Positions 25,123-33,286 of a DNA stretch of 53,731 nt are shown here, piece after piece. A model generated the notes under the pieces. That model was not told the DNA's origin and did no database searches. It worked only from the letters and a program-made list of their open reading frames with translations. The stretch comes from Planktothrix serta PCC 8927. Its GTDB lineage: Bacteria > Cyanobacteriota > Cyanobacteriia > Cyanobacteriales > Microcoleaceae. Location of the stretch: assembly GCF_900010725.2 (NCBI RefSeq), contig NZ_LR734826.1, positions 66,792-120,522 of the forward strand, written 5' to 3'. Every line of letters begins with the position of its first letter. The stretch's first letter is position 1. The position numbers and the translations under genes are program-made.

Positions 25123-25827
25123 TCATATCATCGGTTTTGCAGACTGCCAAAATTTAGAAATCGTTACAAACCGATAGTTTTGTTCTAACAGTTTAGGAAT
25201 AATTTCTTGTACTGTTTTTGCAACATCTTTTCCTCCAAAATACCCATCATGGAGGACAATAATTGACCCATTTTGGGTTTGTTTAATCACACGTTGGGTA
25301 ACAACATTAACCCCAGGATGTAACCAATCTTCCGGTACAACACTCCACATCACCGGACGATATCCCCAAGCGGTTAATAACTCTAAAGTTTGAGGTAAAA
25401 AAAAGCCATTGGGAGGACGCACATCTAATATTAATTCTGGTTCAAGATGGCAGGCTTTAAAAATAGCAGTTTGGGTTTTTTCTAAACTTTGTTTTAATTC
25501 TATTTCACTTAAAAAAGGAAAAGATTGATGTTGATAACCATGTAATCCAATCCAATGACCGCGTTGATAAACGGCTTGGGCAATTTCAGGATATTGTTCT
25601 ACCCATTGTCCTAACCAAAAGAAACTGGCTGTAATTTGAAACTGATCTAAAACCTTTAATAACTCTAAAGTATACTCTGGGTGCGGCCCATCATCAAAGG
25701 TTAAAGCAATTTCAGGTTGAGATAAGTTTCCTCTCCATAAACAACGGGGAAAACTGGGGGTTAAAATCGAATGTAAATAGGGAAAAAAAGGGGCTAATTG
25801 CAGTTTAAAACGAAATGGAGTATTCAT
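25123..25827 (-). CDS. Polysaccharide deacetylase (NodB/CE4 family)
   Basis: 234 residues. CE4 enzymes remove acetyl groups from N-acetylglucosamine polymers such as peptidoglycan. Motif 1 is ALTFDDGPH with the catalytic and metal Asp pair, motif 2 is GLHGYQHQSF with two metal His, motif 3 is DVRPPNGFF, and the late IIVLHDGY gives the second active-site His. No clear signal peptide is present, although the first 20 residues are aromatic-rich. It is the first gene of a probable three-gene surface operon, 42 bases before the RTX gene. Confidence 0.9.
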   Translation of the reverse strand: MNTPFRFKLQLAPFFPYLHSILTPSFPRCLWRGNLSQPEIALTFDDGPHPEYTLELLKVLDQFQITASFFWLGQWVEQYPEIAQAVYQRGHWIGLHGYQHQSFPFLSEIELKQSLEKTQTAIFKACHLEPELILDVRPPNGFFLPQTLELLTAWGYRPVMWSVVPEDWLHPGVNVVTQRVIKQTQNGSIIVLHDGYFGGKDVAKTVQEIIPKLLEQNYRFVTISKFWQSAKPMI

Positions 25828-25923
25828 TAAAATTTCAGTTCACAAAACTTTGCATAAAACGGTTATAATCTAACTCAAAAAACTGTACCATATTAATCAT
25901 CAATTTATCGGTGAAATCCCACT

Positions 25924-26088
25924 ATGAAAAAATATGTTTGTACCGTTTGTGGCTATACCTACGATCCTGAGTACGGTGATCCCGATGGGGGGATTGATCC
26001 AGGTACACCGTTTGAAGAAATCTCCGAAGATTGGATTTGTCCGCTTTGCCAAGCTGAAAAAAAAGATTTTGAAGTATTAGAAGAATAG
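25924..26088 (+). CDS. Rubredoxin
   Basis: A 54-residue protein. It carries an iron centre bound by four Cys in two CxxC pairs: [20 protein letters not shown] and [16 protein letters not shown], with the conserved PGTPFEEI between. It transfers single electrons in the cytoplasm. The ATG sits after a plausible leader, and the gene is 9 bases upstream of the HI0933-type flavoprotein, with which it is probably co-transcribed. It is short and without the C-terminal membrane anchor of the photosystem II-linked RubA. Confidence 0.93.
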   Translation: MKKYVCTVCGYTYDPEYGDPDGGIDPGTPFEEISEDWICPLCQAEKKDFEVLEE

Positions 26089-26097
26089 AGGGTTAAT

Positions 26098-27333
26098 TTG
26101 TCTAGTATACATCCGTTAAAAGTGATTGTAATTGGGGGTGGGGCGGCGGGTTTTTTTGGGGCAATTACTTGTGCAAGTCATCACCCCCATACTCAAGTAA
26201 TTTTACTCGAAGCCGGACAGCAACCCCTGGCTAAAGTGAGAATTTCTGGCGGGGGACGGTGTAATGTCACCCATGCTTGTTTTGAACCGACTCAATTTGT
26301 GCAGAATTACCCCAGGGGAAGTAAAGCGTTACGCGGCGCTTTTAGTCGATTTCAAGCTAAAAATACCGTTGAATGGTTTACTCGTCAGGGGGTGCAATTA
26401 AAAACAGAATCCGATGGGAGAATGTTCCCGACAACCGATGATTCTGCGACGATTGTTAATTGTTTAATTCGGGTTGCAGAACAAGCCGGAGTTAGAATTA
26501 AAACTCAAGTTCCAGTTGCTTCTATTTCCTATAACAATTCTAACCCTTATCCCTTTAAAATTCAACTGAAAACAGGGGAATTTTTAGAAAGCGATCGCGT
26601 TTTATTGGCGACGGGAAATCACCCCTCTGGTTATCGATTTGTCCAAGCTTTAGGACATACGATTATTCCCCCGGTTCCCTCTTTATTTACCTTTAATTTG
26701 AAAGATCAACGGCTGCAAGATTTAGCGGGAGTTTCTGTTAGTTCAGTTCAGGTTAAACTTCCTGAAGCTAAACTGGAACAAACGGGGCCTTTATTAATTA
26801 CCCATTGGGGATTAAGTGGGCCAGCAATTCTAAAATTATCCGCTTGGGGGGCCAGAGTTTTATATGATTGTGGTTATAAATCTCCTCTACAAATTAATTG
26901 GCTTCCTCAAGAACATCCTGAACAATTAAAAGAAAAATTATTAACCCTTAAATCCGAATTTCCTAAACGGTTAATTTCAGCAAATTGTCCTGTTGATTTA
27001 CCGCGTCGGTTGTGGAAACAATTAGTTAATTATATTGGTATTGATGAAGAAAAACGCTGGTCAGAAATTTCTAATAAATCTCTCAATCAACTGATTCAAG
27101 AGTTAACTCAAGGCAGTTATAATATTACTGGAAAAGGTGTTTTTAAAGAAGAATTTGTCACCTGTGGGGGTGTAAACTTAAAAGAAGTTGATTTTAAAAC
27201 AATGGAAAGTCGTTGTTGTCCAGGGTTATATTTAGCCGGAGAACTCTTAGATATTGATGGGATCACCGGAGGATTTAACTTTCAAAGTGCTTGGACAACC
27301 GGATGGTTAGCCGGACAATCTATAGGTAAATAG
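26098..27333 (+). CDS. HI0933-family flavoprotein (NAD(P)/FAD-dependent oxidoreductase)
   Basis: 411 residues, starting at TTG (nearest start to the rubredoxin stop). It has an N-terminal FAD-binding glycine motif VIVIGGGAAGFFGAITCA, then VRISGGGRCNVTHACF and LLATGNHPSGY. The C-terminal family motif is VTCGGVNLKEVDFKTMESRCCPGLYLAGELLDIDG followed by GGFNFQSAWTTGWLAG. Related enzymes include YhiN/BaiN; the physiological substrate is uncertain. Its position behind a rubredoxin suggests that rubredoxin may be an electron partner. Confidence 0.9.
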   Translation: MSSIHPLKVIVIGGGAAGFFGAITCASHHPHTQVILLEAGQQPLAKVRISGGGRCNVTHACFEPTQFVQNYPRGSKALRGAFSRFQAKNTVEWFTRQGVQLKTESDGRMFPTTDDSATIVNCLIRVAEQAGVRIKTQVPVASISYNNSNPYPFKIQLKTGEFLESDRVLLATGNHPSGYRFVQALGHTIIPPVPSLFTFNLKDQRLQDLAGVSVSSVQVKLPEAKLEQTGPLLITHWGLSGPAILKLSAWGARVLYDCGYKSPLQINWLPQEHPEQLKEKLLTLKSEFPKRLISANCPVDLPRRLWKQLVNYIGIDEEKRWSEISNKSLNQLIQELTQGSYNITGKGVFKEEFVTCGGVNLKEVDFKTMESRCCPGLYLAGELLDIDGITGGFNFQSAWTTGWLAGQSIGK

Positions 27334-27339
27334 GTTGTA

Positions 27340-27415
27340 ATATTTTATCGTAGGGGTGGCGTCCCTCCCAACCCAGGCGCAAAGAGGGTTTGGAAACCAA
27401 ACCCCTACAGAACTT
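27340..27415. repeat. TAGGGGTGGCG...CCCCTAC imperfect inverted repeat
   Basis: Left arm begins TAGGGGTGG at about 27351 and right arm ends AAACCCCTAC near 27411. It is of the GTAGGGG...CCCCTAC dispersed type found in cyanobacteria. It probably also forms a transcription-ending hairpin after the flavoprotein gene. Confidence 0.55.
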
Positions 27416-27493
27416 TTTCATAAATCCTACACGGATTGCTATATCTGTCCATTAAAAATTTAGGTATTAGGACTAGGTTAAGCTCATCCTAGA

Positions 27494-27685
27494 TTAAATT
27501 TGAGGCTTTCCATCCTGCTTTTCTGGAAGATTTGGAGAGGAATTGAAGGTTTTTAACTGATAACCTTGTTTTTCCATTGTCTCTACAAAATGAGTGGGAT
27601 CAAGATCCTCTTTAACAGGTAATACTTCAGGAGGATTGTGTTTTAAATCTTGTCGTTTTTGTTTGAGTTTAGATTGTTTTCCCAT
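27494..27685 (-). CDS. Small basic protein, unknown
   Basis: 63 residues: a Lys/Gln-rich N terminus (MGKQSKLKQKRQDLKHNPPE) followed by a more ordered DPTHFVETMEKQGYQLK segment. There is a good AGGAGATCAACCG leader before the ATG, which argues that it is translated. It begins 21 bases after the MFS transporter stop on the same strand. No family recognised. Confidence 0.6.
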   Translation of the reverse strand: MGKQSKLKQKRQDLKHNPPEVLPVKEDLDPTHFVETMEKQGYQLKTFNSSPNLPEKQDGKPQI

Positions 27686-27706
27686 CGGTTGATCTCCTTA
27701 AAATTT

Positions 27707-28981
27707 TTATTGATTTGACTTTAGATTAGCCTGTTTTTGACGTTTTATTCTGCGGTCAAGAACTTTCAAAATCAACAGGGCAATAATAATACTAAACGCT
27801 AGACTGATCCAAAAATTATAAACAATTTCAGGACTTTGATCCAGTGCCCAACCCCCTAAAGGTGGCCCGATTAAATAGCCAATTGCCCAACATTGAGCAT
27901 TAATTGCTAAGTAAATTCCGCGTAAAGAATCGGGGGCTAAATCAGCCACTAAAGACGAAGAAGCGGGAGTATAACAGATAACCGCCAGGGCTAAAATTCC
28001 TAATCCTAAACTGGCTAAAATTAACGCCTGGTTTTCTACCATTCCTGTCCAAGCAATGATAATAAATCCGACTCCCCATAATAACGCAGAAAAGCTTAAG
28101 GCTTGAGCATGGCTAAACCGATTTAACCATCGAGAAATCGGGAGTAGAAAGATAACAGAAATGGCAGTATAGCCAATAAATAACCAACTAATTATGCCCG
28201 CAGAAAATCCTCCATTAACAAAATTATTAAAATACAGGGGAAGGGTACTATTAATTTGGGAGACATAAACGGTAAACATAATATTAACAATAACATAAAT
28301 TAATAGGGTGCGATCGCGCAATGCAATCCACCAGTTTGTCCCCCATCCTCTTTGATCAGGTTGAGATTGTTTAAAAGCGGTATTTGTTTCTTGAATTGCA
28401 ACAAAAATTACACCAAAAAATACAATAAATGAAATACCATCAATCATAAATAAAGCCCGATAATTCCCAGATGTACTAATAATTAATCCTCCTAAAATTA
28501 TTCCCAATTGTAAGCCAATATTATCCCCTAATCGCGTCAACGCATAGGCTTCATTGCGCTGTTTTCCTGTGGTTAAATCGGCAACAACCGCCTCCGTTGC
28601 AGGCCAATATAACCCAATCCCTAAACCCAATAATAAATTCCCTAAAACCACCCTTGTAAAGTCATTAGCTGTGGCTAAAATAAAAGAAGCGATCGCTGAA
28701 ATAACGGCTGAAATTAACAGAGTAAAACGGCGACCCCAACGGGGAGAATCACACAACGAGCCCGCTAAAACCCGACCCAAAATTCCTGAAATTTGAGCTA
28801 ATCCTAAACTCAATCCCACTGAGGTAGAAGATAATCCCACTTGATTGACAAAGAAAATCGGAGCATAAAATAGTGTAAATCCTGTCCCTATTTGTGATAG
28901 TAATCGACCGAAGGCTAAAATAAAAATTTGGGGATTAAGTTGGGGAAGCCAAGCTAAAAAACGATTCCGTCGGAATCCCAT
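27707..28981 (-). CDS. Major facilitator superfamily transporter
   Basis: 424 residues with about 12 membrane segments. The loop 2-3 motif reads GRVLAGSLCDSPRWGRRFTLL, the classic MFS motif A. Other features are NEAYALTRLGDNIGLQLGIILGG and the matching loop 8-9 region SRWLNRFSHAQAL. It looks like a drug/metabolite efflux type (DHA1-like) permease; the substrate is unknown. The tail is positively charged and cytoplasmic. Followed by the small basic protein gene. Confidence 0.9.
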   Translation of the reverse strand: MGFRRNRFLAWLPQLNPQIFILAFGRLLSQIGTGFTLFYAPIFFVNQVGLSSTSVGLSLGLAQISGILGRVLAGSLCDSPRWGRRFTLLISAVISAIASFILATANDFTRVVLGNLLLGLGIGLYWPATEAVVADLTTGKQRNEAYALTRLGDNIGLQLGIILGGLIISTSGNYRALFMIDGISFIVFFGVIFVAIQETNTAFKQSQPDQRGWGTNWWIALRDRTLLIYVIVNIMFTVYVSQINSTLPLYFNNFVNGGFSAGIISWLFIGYTAISVIFLLPISRWLNRFSHAQALSFSALLWGVGFIIIAWTGMVENQALILASLGLGILALAVICYTPASSSLVADLAPDSLRGIYLAINAQCWAIGYLIGPPLGGWALDQSPEIVYNFWISLAFSIIIALLILKVLDRRIKRQKQANLKSNQ

Positions 28982-29082
28982 TCTTTTAATTTCCTAATAT
29001 AATACTTAGATAATCATAGCGGATTAGGGTGCTCTTGGATTCTATTGAGAGGAATAGAAAACTCATCTCTAGTTTGACAAAA

Positions 29083-31701
29083 TTAATGATGACTCTGGGA
29101 GAGTGGAATTGTAATGATAAATTCTGTTCCTACTCCCACTTCCGATAAACATTGTAATTGACCCCGATGTTTTTCCGTAATAATTTGATAACTAATCGAT
29201 AATCCTAATCCCGTCCCTTTTCCTAACGGTTTAGTCGTAAAAAAGGGATCAAAAAGCCGTTTTTGAGTGGCTTCAGGAATTCCGGGGCCATTATCCTGAA
29301 TTCTAATCATAATACTATCCTGATTCACGATTTTAAGCCGATTTAATCGGGAACATAATATCGAAGTTTTTAAAGGTTGAGCTTGAATAAATTCGGTTTT
29401 AATTTTAATCCATGAGGGGTGTTCCTGAAGCTCTAATTCTGAACGCTGACTATTATATTCTTCCGTTGCATCAATTGCATTTGCTAAAATATTCATAAAA
29501 ACTTGATTCAATAACCCCGCATAACATTCTACTTTCGGGAGTGTTCCATAGTCTTTAATAATTTCAATAGTCGCTTTTTCTGCACAATTTTTGAGGCGAC
29601 TCTGTAGAATTAATAATGTGTTTTCGATTCCTTCATGAATATCAATATCTTTCATCGGGGATTCATCTAAACGCGAAAAATTTCTTAAGGATTTAACAAT
29701 ACACTGAATCCGATCTGCACCCATTTTAATCGAATCAATCAATTTGGGGAAGTCTTGTAATAAATAGTCTAACTCTATGGCTTCAATTTTTTCTATCACT
29801 TCGGCGTTAGGTTGATAATTTTTTTGATAAATTTCAATGAGTTCTATTAAATGCTCGGCATATTCTTTCGCAAAAATAATATTTCCATAAATAAAACTCA
29901 CGGGATTATTAATTTCATGAGCAATTCCGGCTACTAACTGACCCAAAGATGACATTTTTTCACTTTGAATCAGATGCGCTTGGGTTTTTTGAAGTTCTTC
30001 TAAAGTTTGTTCAAGTTGTTGGGTTTTTTGTTTTAATTCAGTTTCAGAAGTTTTCAGGGCTTTTTCTGCTAGTTTTCGTTCACTAATATCCATCAATGTT
30101 CCTAACAGTCGAATTGTTTTTCCTTCGGAATTAACTGTGGGTTGACCTTTTCCATAAACATATCGAATCAAACCATCTGCTCTAATCATCCGATAATCTA
30201 ATTCAAAACTATATCCGGTTTCAATGGCTTGATGAATGACCTGTTGATAGATTTGTTGATCATCGGGGTGAATTAGATGAAAATAGTGATCATAAGTTAA
30301 CTGATTTTTTTCTTGTCCTAAAATCATGAATAACTCATCAGAACAAGTAAAATTTTGAGTGTTTAAATCCCATTCCCAACTGCCAATATGAGCGACTTTT
30401 TGAGCTTCAGTAAGGTTTGCTTCTCGTTGTTGAAGTGCGGCAAAAGAAAGCTGTAATTGCTTTGCCATATTGTTAAAAATTTCAGCCAAATCAAATAATT
30501 CTTTAGTTCTTCCTACCACCGTTTTATTCCAATCTCCTTGAGAAATAGCCGCAGCAGCTTGACTCATCGATTGAATCGATTGGGTCATCCAACGAGAGGT
30601 GATAAATCCTAATAAAATAGCAACTAATAAAGCCACAATACAAAGTAAAATAGTAATTCGAGTATTTTCATAAATTTTATCCATAAAATCCGATTCGGGA
30701 ATCACGACAACAATTAACCATTGCAGTCCAGACGAATTATTAAACTGAACAACTTGAACAAATTGTTGTTCTCCATTAACTTTAAAACTGAGATTCTCCC
30801 CGTCTTTGATTTGCTTAAAATTATCAAATTTATGCTTTAAAAATTGCAGGGTTGGCGGAATTAAATTTTGTTGATCAATCAAGGAGGTTTCTGTTGTCGG
30901 TAGAGAATTTTGTTCGGGAAGAGAACTAGCGATTAATATTCCACTTTGATCCAGAATAAAAGTTTGTCCTGATTGACCAATTTTTAACTCCTGTAAAAAC
31001 TGACTAATATGATCCAAAGAAAGTTTAACGGCGGTGATTCCCAGCAAATTTTGCTGATCATCATAAAGGGCAATTCCTTGGATAATTGATAATTCATTTT
31101 CAAACTCTAAATTTTCAGAAGTTTCACTCCAAACAGGCTTACCTTTTCCCTGAATAATATTTTTGTACCATAATTCTTGACGAGGATCAAAGTTATCAAT
31201 TATTTTGTAGCTCCGAGCTTTACGACCTTCTGAATCCAGATTATGGTAAAATAAAGAAAAATTGGTATCCCAAGTTGAACTTAAAAGAACTACCTCGTCA
31301 TCGGATAATTTATTAGCTTCTATAAATGTTTTTTCTGGAGAAACAAATAAAATTGACTTCACAGAAGGAAAAACCCGGATATAATTTAATAAATGTTCTT
31401 CAAGAGGTTCGGAATCATTAATATCAAAGTGATAGTGAGCTACAGCTTCAGCATTAATTTGATTGATAAAATTAGGAACCTTCAGATAATCAGACAGATG
31501 TTGCCTAATTTTATCACTAATTTCCGAGCGCAGTTGTGTTGCTACTTCATTAACAGCTTCTTGTCCATGACGGAGGGATAACCATCCCGTTAAACCCACA
31601 GCAATAAAGGTTTGGAGGACAAAAGGAACCACAATAATAGATCGGAGTGGAAGGGTTCTAGCAATTTTATAGACCCATCTTTTCAGTAATCTTTTAGACA
31701 T
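29083..31701 (-). CDS. Membrane sensor histidine kinase with dCache, HAMP and PAS domains
   Basis: 872 residues. A first membrane segment lies at about 21-43 (IIVVPFVLQTFIAVGLTGWLSL), an extracellular dCache-type sensor at about 45-340 with a SGQTFILDQSGILIASS core, and a second membrane segment at about 347-368. HAMP (about 370-420, SQAAAAISQGDWNKTVVGRTKELFDLAEIFN) and PAS/PAC (about 433-550) follow, then a coiled coil, the H box GIAHEINNPVSF with H595, and a HATPase domain (NILANAIDA, DNGPGIP, GTGLGLSI). It senses an unknown external ligand. No response regulator gene is adjacent. Confidence 0.92.
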   Translation of the reverse strand: MSKRLLKRWVYKIARTLPLRSIIVVPFVLQTFIAVGLTGWLSLRHGQEAVNEVATQLRSEISDKIRQHLSDYLKVPNFINQINAEAVAHYHFDINDSEPLEEHLLNYIRVFPSVKSILFVSPEKTFIEANKLSDDEVVLLSSTWDTNFSLFYHNLDSEGRKARSYKIIDNFDPRQELWYKNIIQGKGKPVWSETSENLEFENELSIIQGIALYDDQQNLLGITAVKLSLDHISQFLQELKIGQSGQTFILDQSGILIASSLPEQNSLPTTETSLIDQQNLIPPTLQFLKHKFDNFKQIKDGENLSFKVNGEQQFVQVVQFNNSSGLQWLIVVVIPESDFMDKIYENTRITILLCIVALLVAILLGFITSRWMTQSIQSMSQAAAAISQGDWNKTVVGRTKELFDLAEIFNNMAKQLQLSFAALQQREANLTEAQKVAHIGSWEWDLNTQNFTCSDELFMILGQEKNQLTYDHYFHLIHPDDQQIYQQVIHQAIETGYSFELDYRMIRADGLIRYVYGKGQPTVNSEGKTIRLLGTLMDISERKLAEKALKTSETELKQKTQQLEQTLEELQKTQAHLIQSEKMSSLGQLVAGIAHEINNPVSFIYGNIIFAKEYAEHLIELIEIYQKNYQPNAEVIEKIEAIELDYLLQDFPKLIDSIKMGADRIQCIVKSLRNFSRLDESPMKDIDIHEGIENTLLILQSRLKNCAEKATIEIIKDYGTLPKVECYAGLLNQVFMNILANAIDATEEYNSQRSELELQEHPSWIKIKTEFIQAQPLKTSILCSRLNRLKIVNQDSIMIRIQDNGPGIPEATQKRLFDPFFTTKPLGKGTGLGLSISYQIITEKHRGQLQCLSEVGVGTEFIITIPLSQSHH

Positions 31702-31772
31702 CTGAAAACAATATAATAAGGGAGAAAAATGATATAATGCACCCTTACACTTTGACTTAGTTTTAACTTTAT

Positions 31773-32405
31773 ATGATTGGCTATCTGAAAGGTATCATTG
31801 CTGATATTCAAAAAGGAAATGGAAATCGAGTCACCTTATTACTCGATGTCAATAACATGGGCTACGAACTGCAAATTTTACCTCGGATGAGAATGGAATT
31901 ACCTGCGGTTGGGGAGTCAATCCAAATTTTTACCCACTTACAAGTCCGAGAAGATCAGATGGTTTTGTATGGCTTTTCTAGTATGGCTGAACGAGATTTA
32001 TTTCGCCAATTGATTAGTGTCAGTGGAATTGGAACTCAATTAGCGATCGCCCTTTTAGATACCCTCGGACTTCAAGATCTGATTCAAGCCATCGTCGGCG
32101 GCAATACTCGCGTTTTGGCAAAAACCCCAGGGGTGGGAAGCAAAACCGCAGAGCGCATCGCCCTCGAACTCAAAACCAAACTCTCGGAATGGCGACACCA
32201 AGCCGGACTCCTTTCCTCTATTCCCTCCAATATTGCCCCCCACATTCAGGAAGAAGTCGAAATGACCCTACTCGCCCTGGGTTACACGGGGGCTGAAGTC
32301 ATGCAAGCGTTACAAGCTATTAGTCAAGATTCTAGTTTAGCTAAACAAACGAATTCTGACGAATGGATCAGGAGTGCGATCGCTTGGTTAAGTCAAGGAA
32401 CTTGA
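31773..32405 (+). CDS. ruvA: Holliday junction branch migration protein RuvA
   Basis: 210 residues. RuvA binds four-way DNA junctions and loads the RuvB motor. The family start MIGYLKGIIADIQ is clear, with the helix-hairpin-helix region ISVSGIGTQLAIALLDTLG and TPGVGSKTAERIALELK and a small C-terminal domain EEVEMTLLALGYTGAEVMQAL. It is divergent from the histidine kinase with 71 bases between; a TATAAT sits about 35 bases before its ATG. ruvB is not adjacent, which is usual in cyanobacteria. Confidence 0.96.
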   Translation: MIGYLKGIIADIQKGNGNRVTLLLDVNNMGYELQILPRMRMELPAVGESIQIFTHLQVREDQMVLYGFSSMAERDLFRQLISVSGIGTQLAIALLDTLGLQDLIQAIVGGNTRVLAKTPGVGSKTAERIALELKTKLSEWRHQAGLLSSIPSNIAPHIQEEVEMTLLALGYTGAEVMQALQAISQDSSLAKQTNSDEWIRSAIAWLSQGT

Positions 32406-32555
32406 AAACTTTTGTGTCTTCGGGTTTTTGAGGGGAGAATTATTACCACGAAGACACAAAGAATAGTATTGCATTAACGGGCTTTAACTTATATATTGAT
32501 ACTAATTTGCTCCATCCTCCTGAATTTTAGATTTAACTCCCATTCACTGCCTATT

Positions 32556-33014
32556 ATGTCACGCAAAAGAACCTTTTTTGAATCCCTAACCCATTGGTTT
32601 AGCGACGAAAGTTTTTTACACCTATTAGAAGAAATTCAAGTCGCGGTCGCTAAAACCTTATCAATTGCGATGGTAATTATTATCATAGTTTGCTGTGGTC
32701 AACTTATTTTATATTTAAGCCAAAAATTATTGACAGATTCTACTTTCATATTTAAAGTTTCTTTGTTTGAAATTTTTGGGTTATTTTTAAATATTTTAAT
32801 TGCGTTTGAGATTTTAGAAAACATCTCAGGTTACTTAAAAAAGCACGTGATCCAAGTTGAGTTAGTGATTGTTACTTCCTTAATTGCGGTGGGACGAAAA
32901 ATTATTATTTTTGATTTGGATAAAAAAACAGGAGGGGATTTAATTGGACTCGCTGTTGCCGTATTAGCTTTATCAATCAGCTATTTAATTGTGCGACTGA
33001 ATAAAAACAAGTAA
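32556..33014 (+). CDS. PsiE-like membrane protein
   Basis: 152 residues from the ATG at 32556 (MSRKRTFFESLTHWFSDESFL); the longer frame from 32496 adds 20 residues with no family look. There are about four membrane segments: ALSIAMVIIIIVCCGQLILYL, FEIFGLFLNILIAFEILENI, VELVIVTSLIAVGRKIII and GLAVAVLALSISYLIV. This is the layout of PsiE/phosphate-starvation-inducible E proteins, whose function is unknown. A hydrophilic DLDKKTGGD loop precedes the last helix. Single gene downstream of ruvA. Confidence 0.8.
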   Translation: MSRKRTFFESLTHWFSDESFLHLLEEIQVAVAKTLSIAMVIIIIVCCGQLILYLSQKLLTDSTFIFKVSLFEIFGLFLNILIAFEILENISGYLKKHVIQVELVIVTSLIAVGRKIIIFDLDKKTGGDLIGLAVAVLALSISYLIVRLNKNK

Positions 33015-33286
33015 GGGTTTCAATTGTTCCTCAACTTTGTTTTAGGGTGCGGTGCTTTTAGAGTCATGTACCCTATATATTACTTTCTAAGGACAAATAG
33101 GAATTCAACTCAGCGACAATGTAGTAAATTATACAAAACCAGAGGGTTAACAAGATGTTACCCATAGCAAAACCCAGGACGAGAATCAGCTTAGGTACAA
33201 AAATTGTATGATGAAAGATTGTTAATCTAGGCTACACTAACAACTAACCAAAAACTATTGATTAGACCTTTCTAAATCTTGATTTT

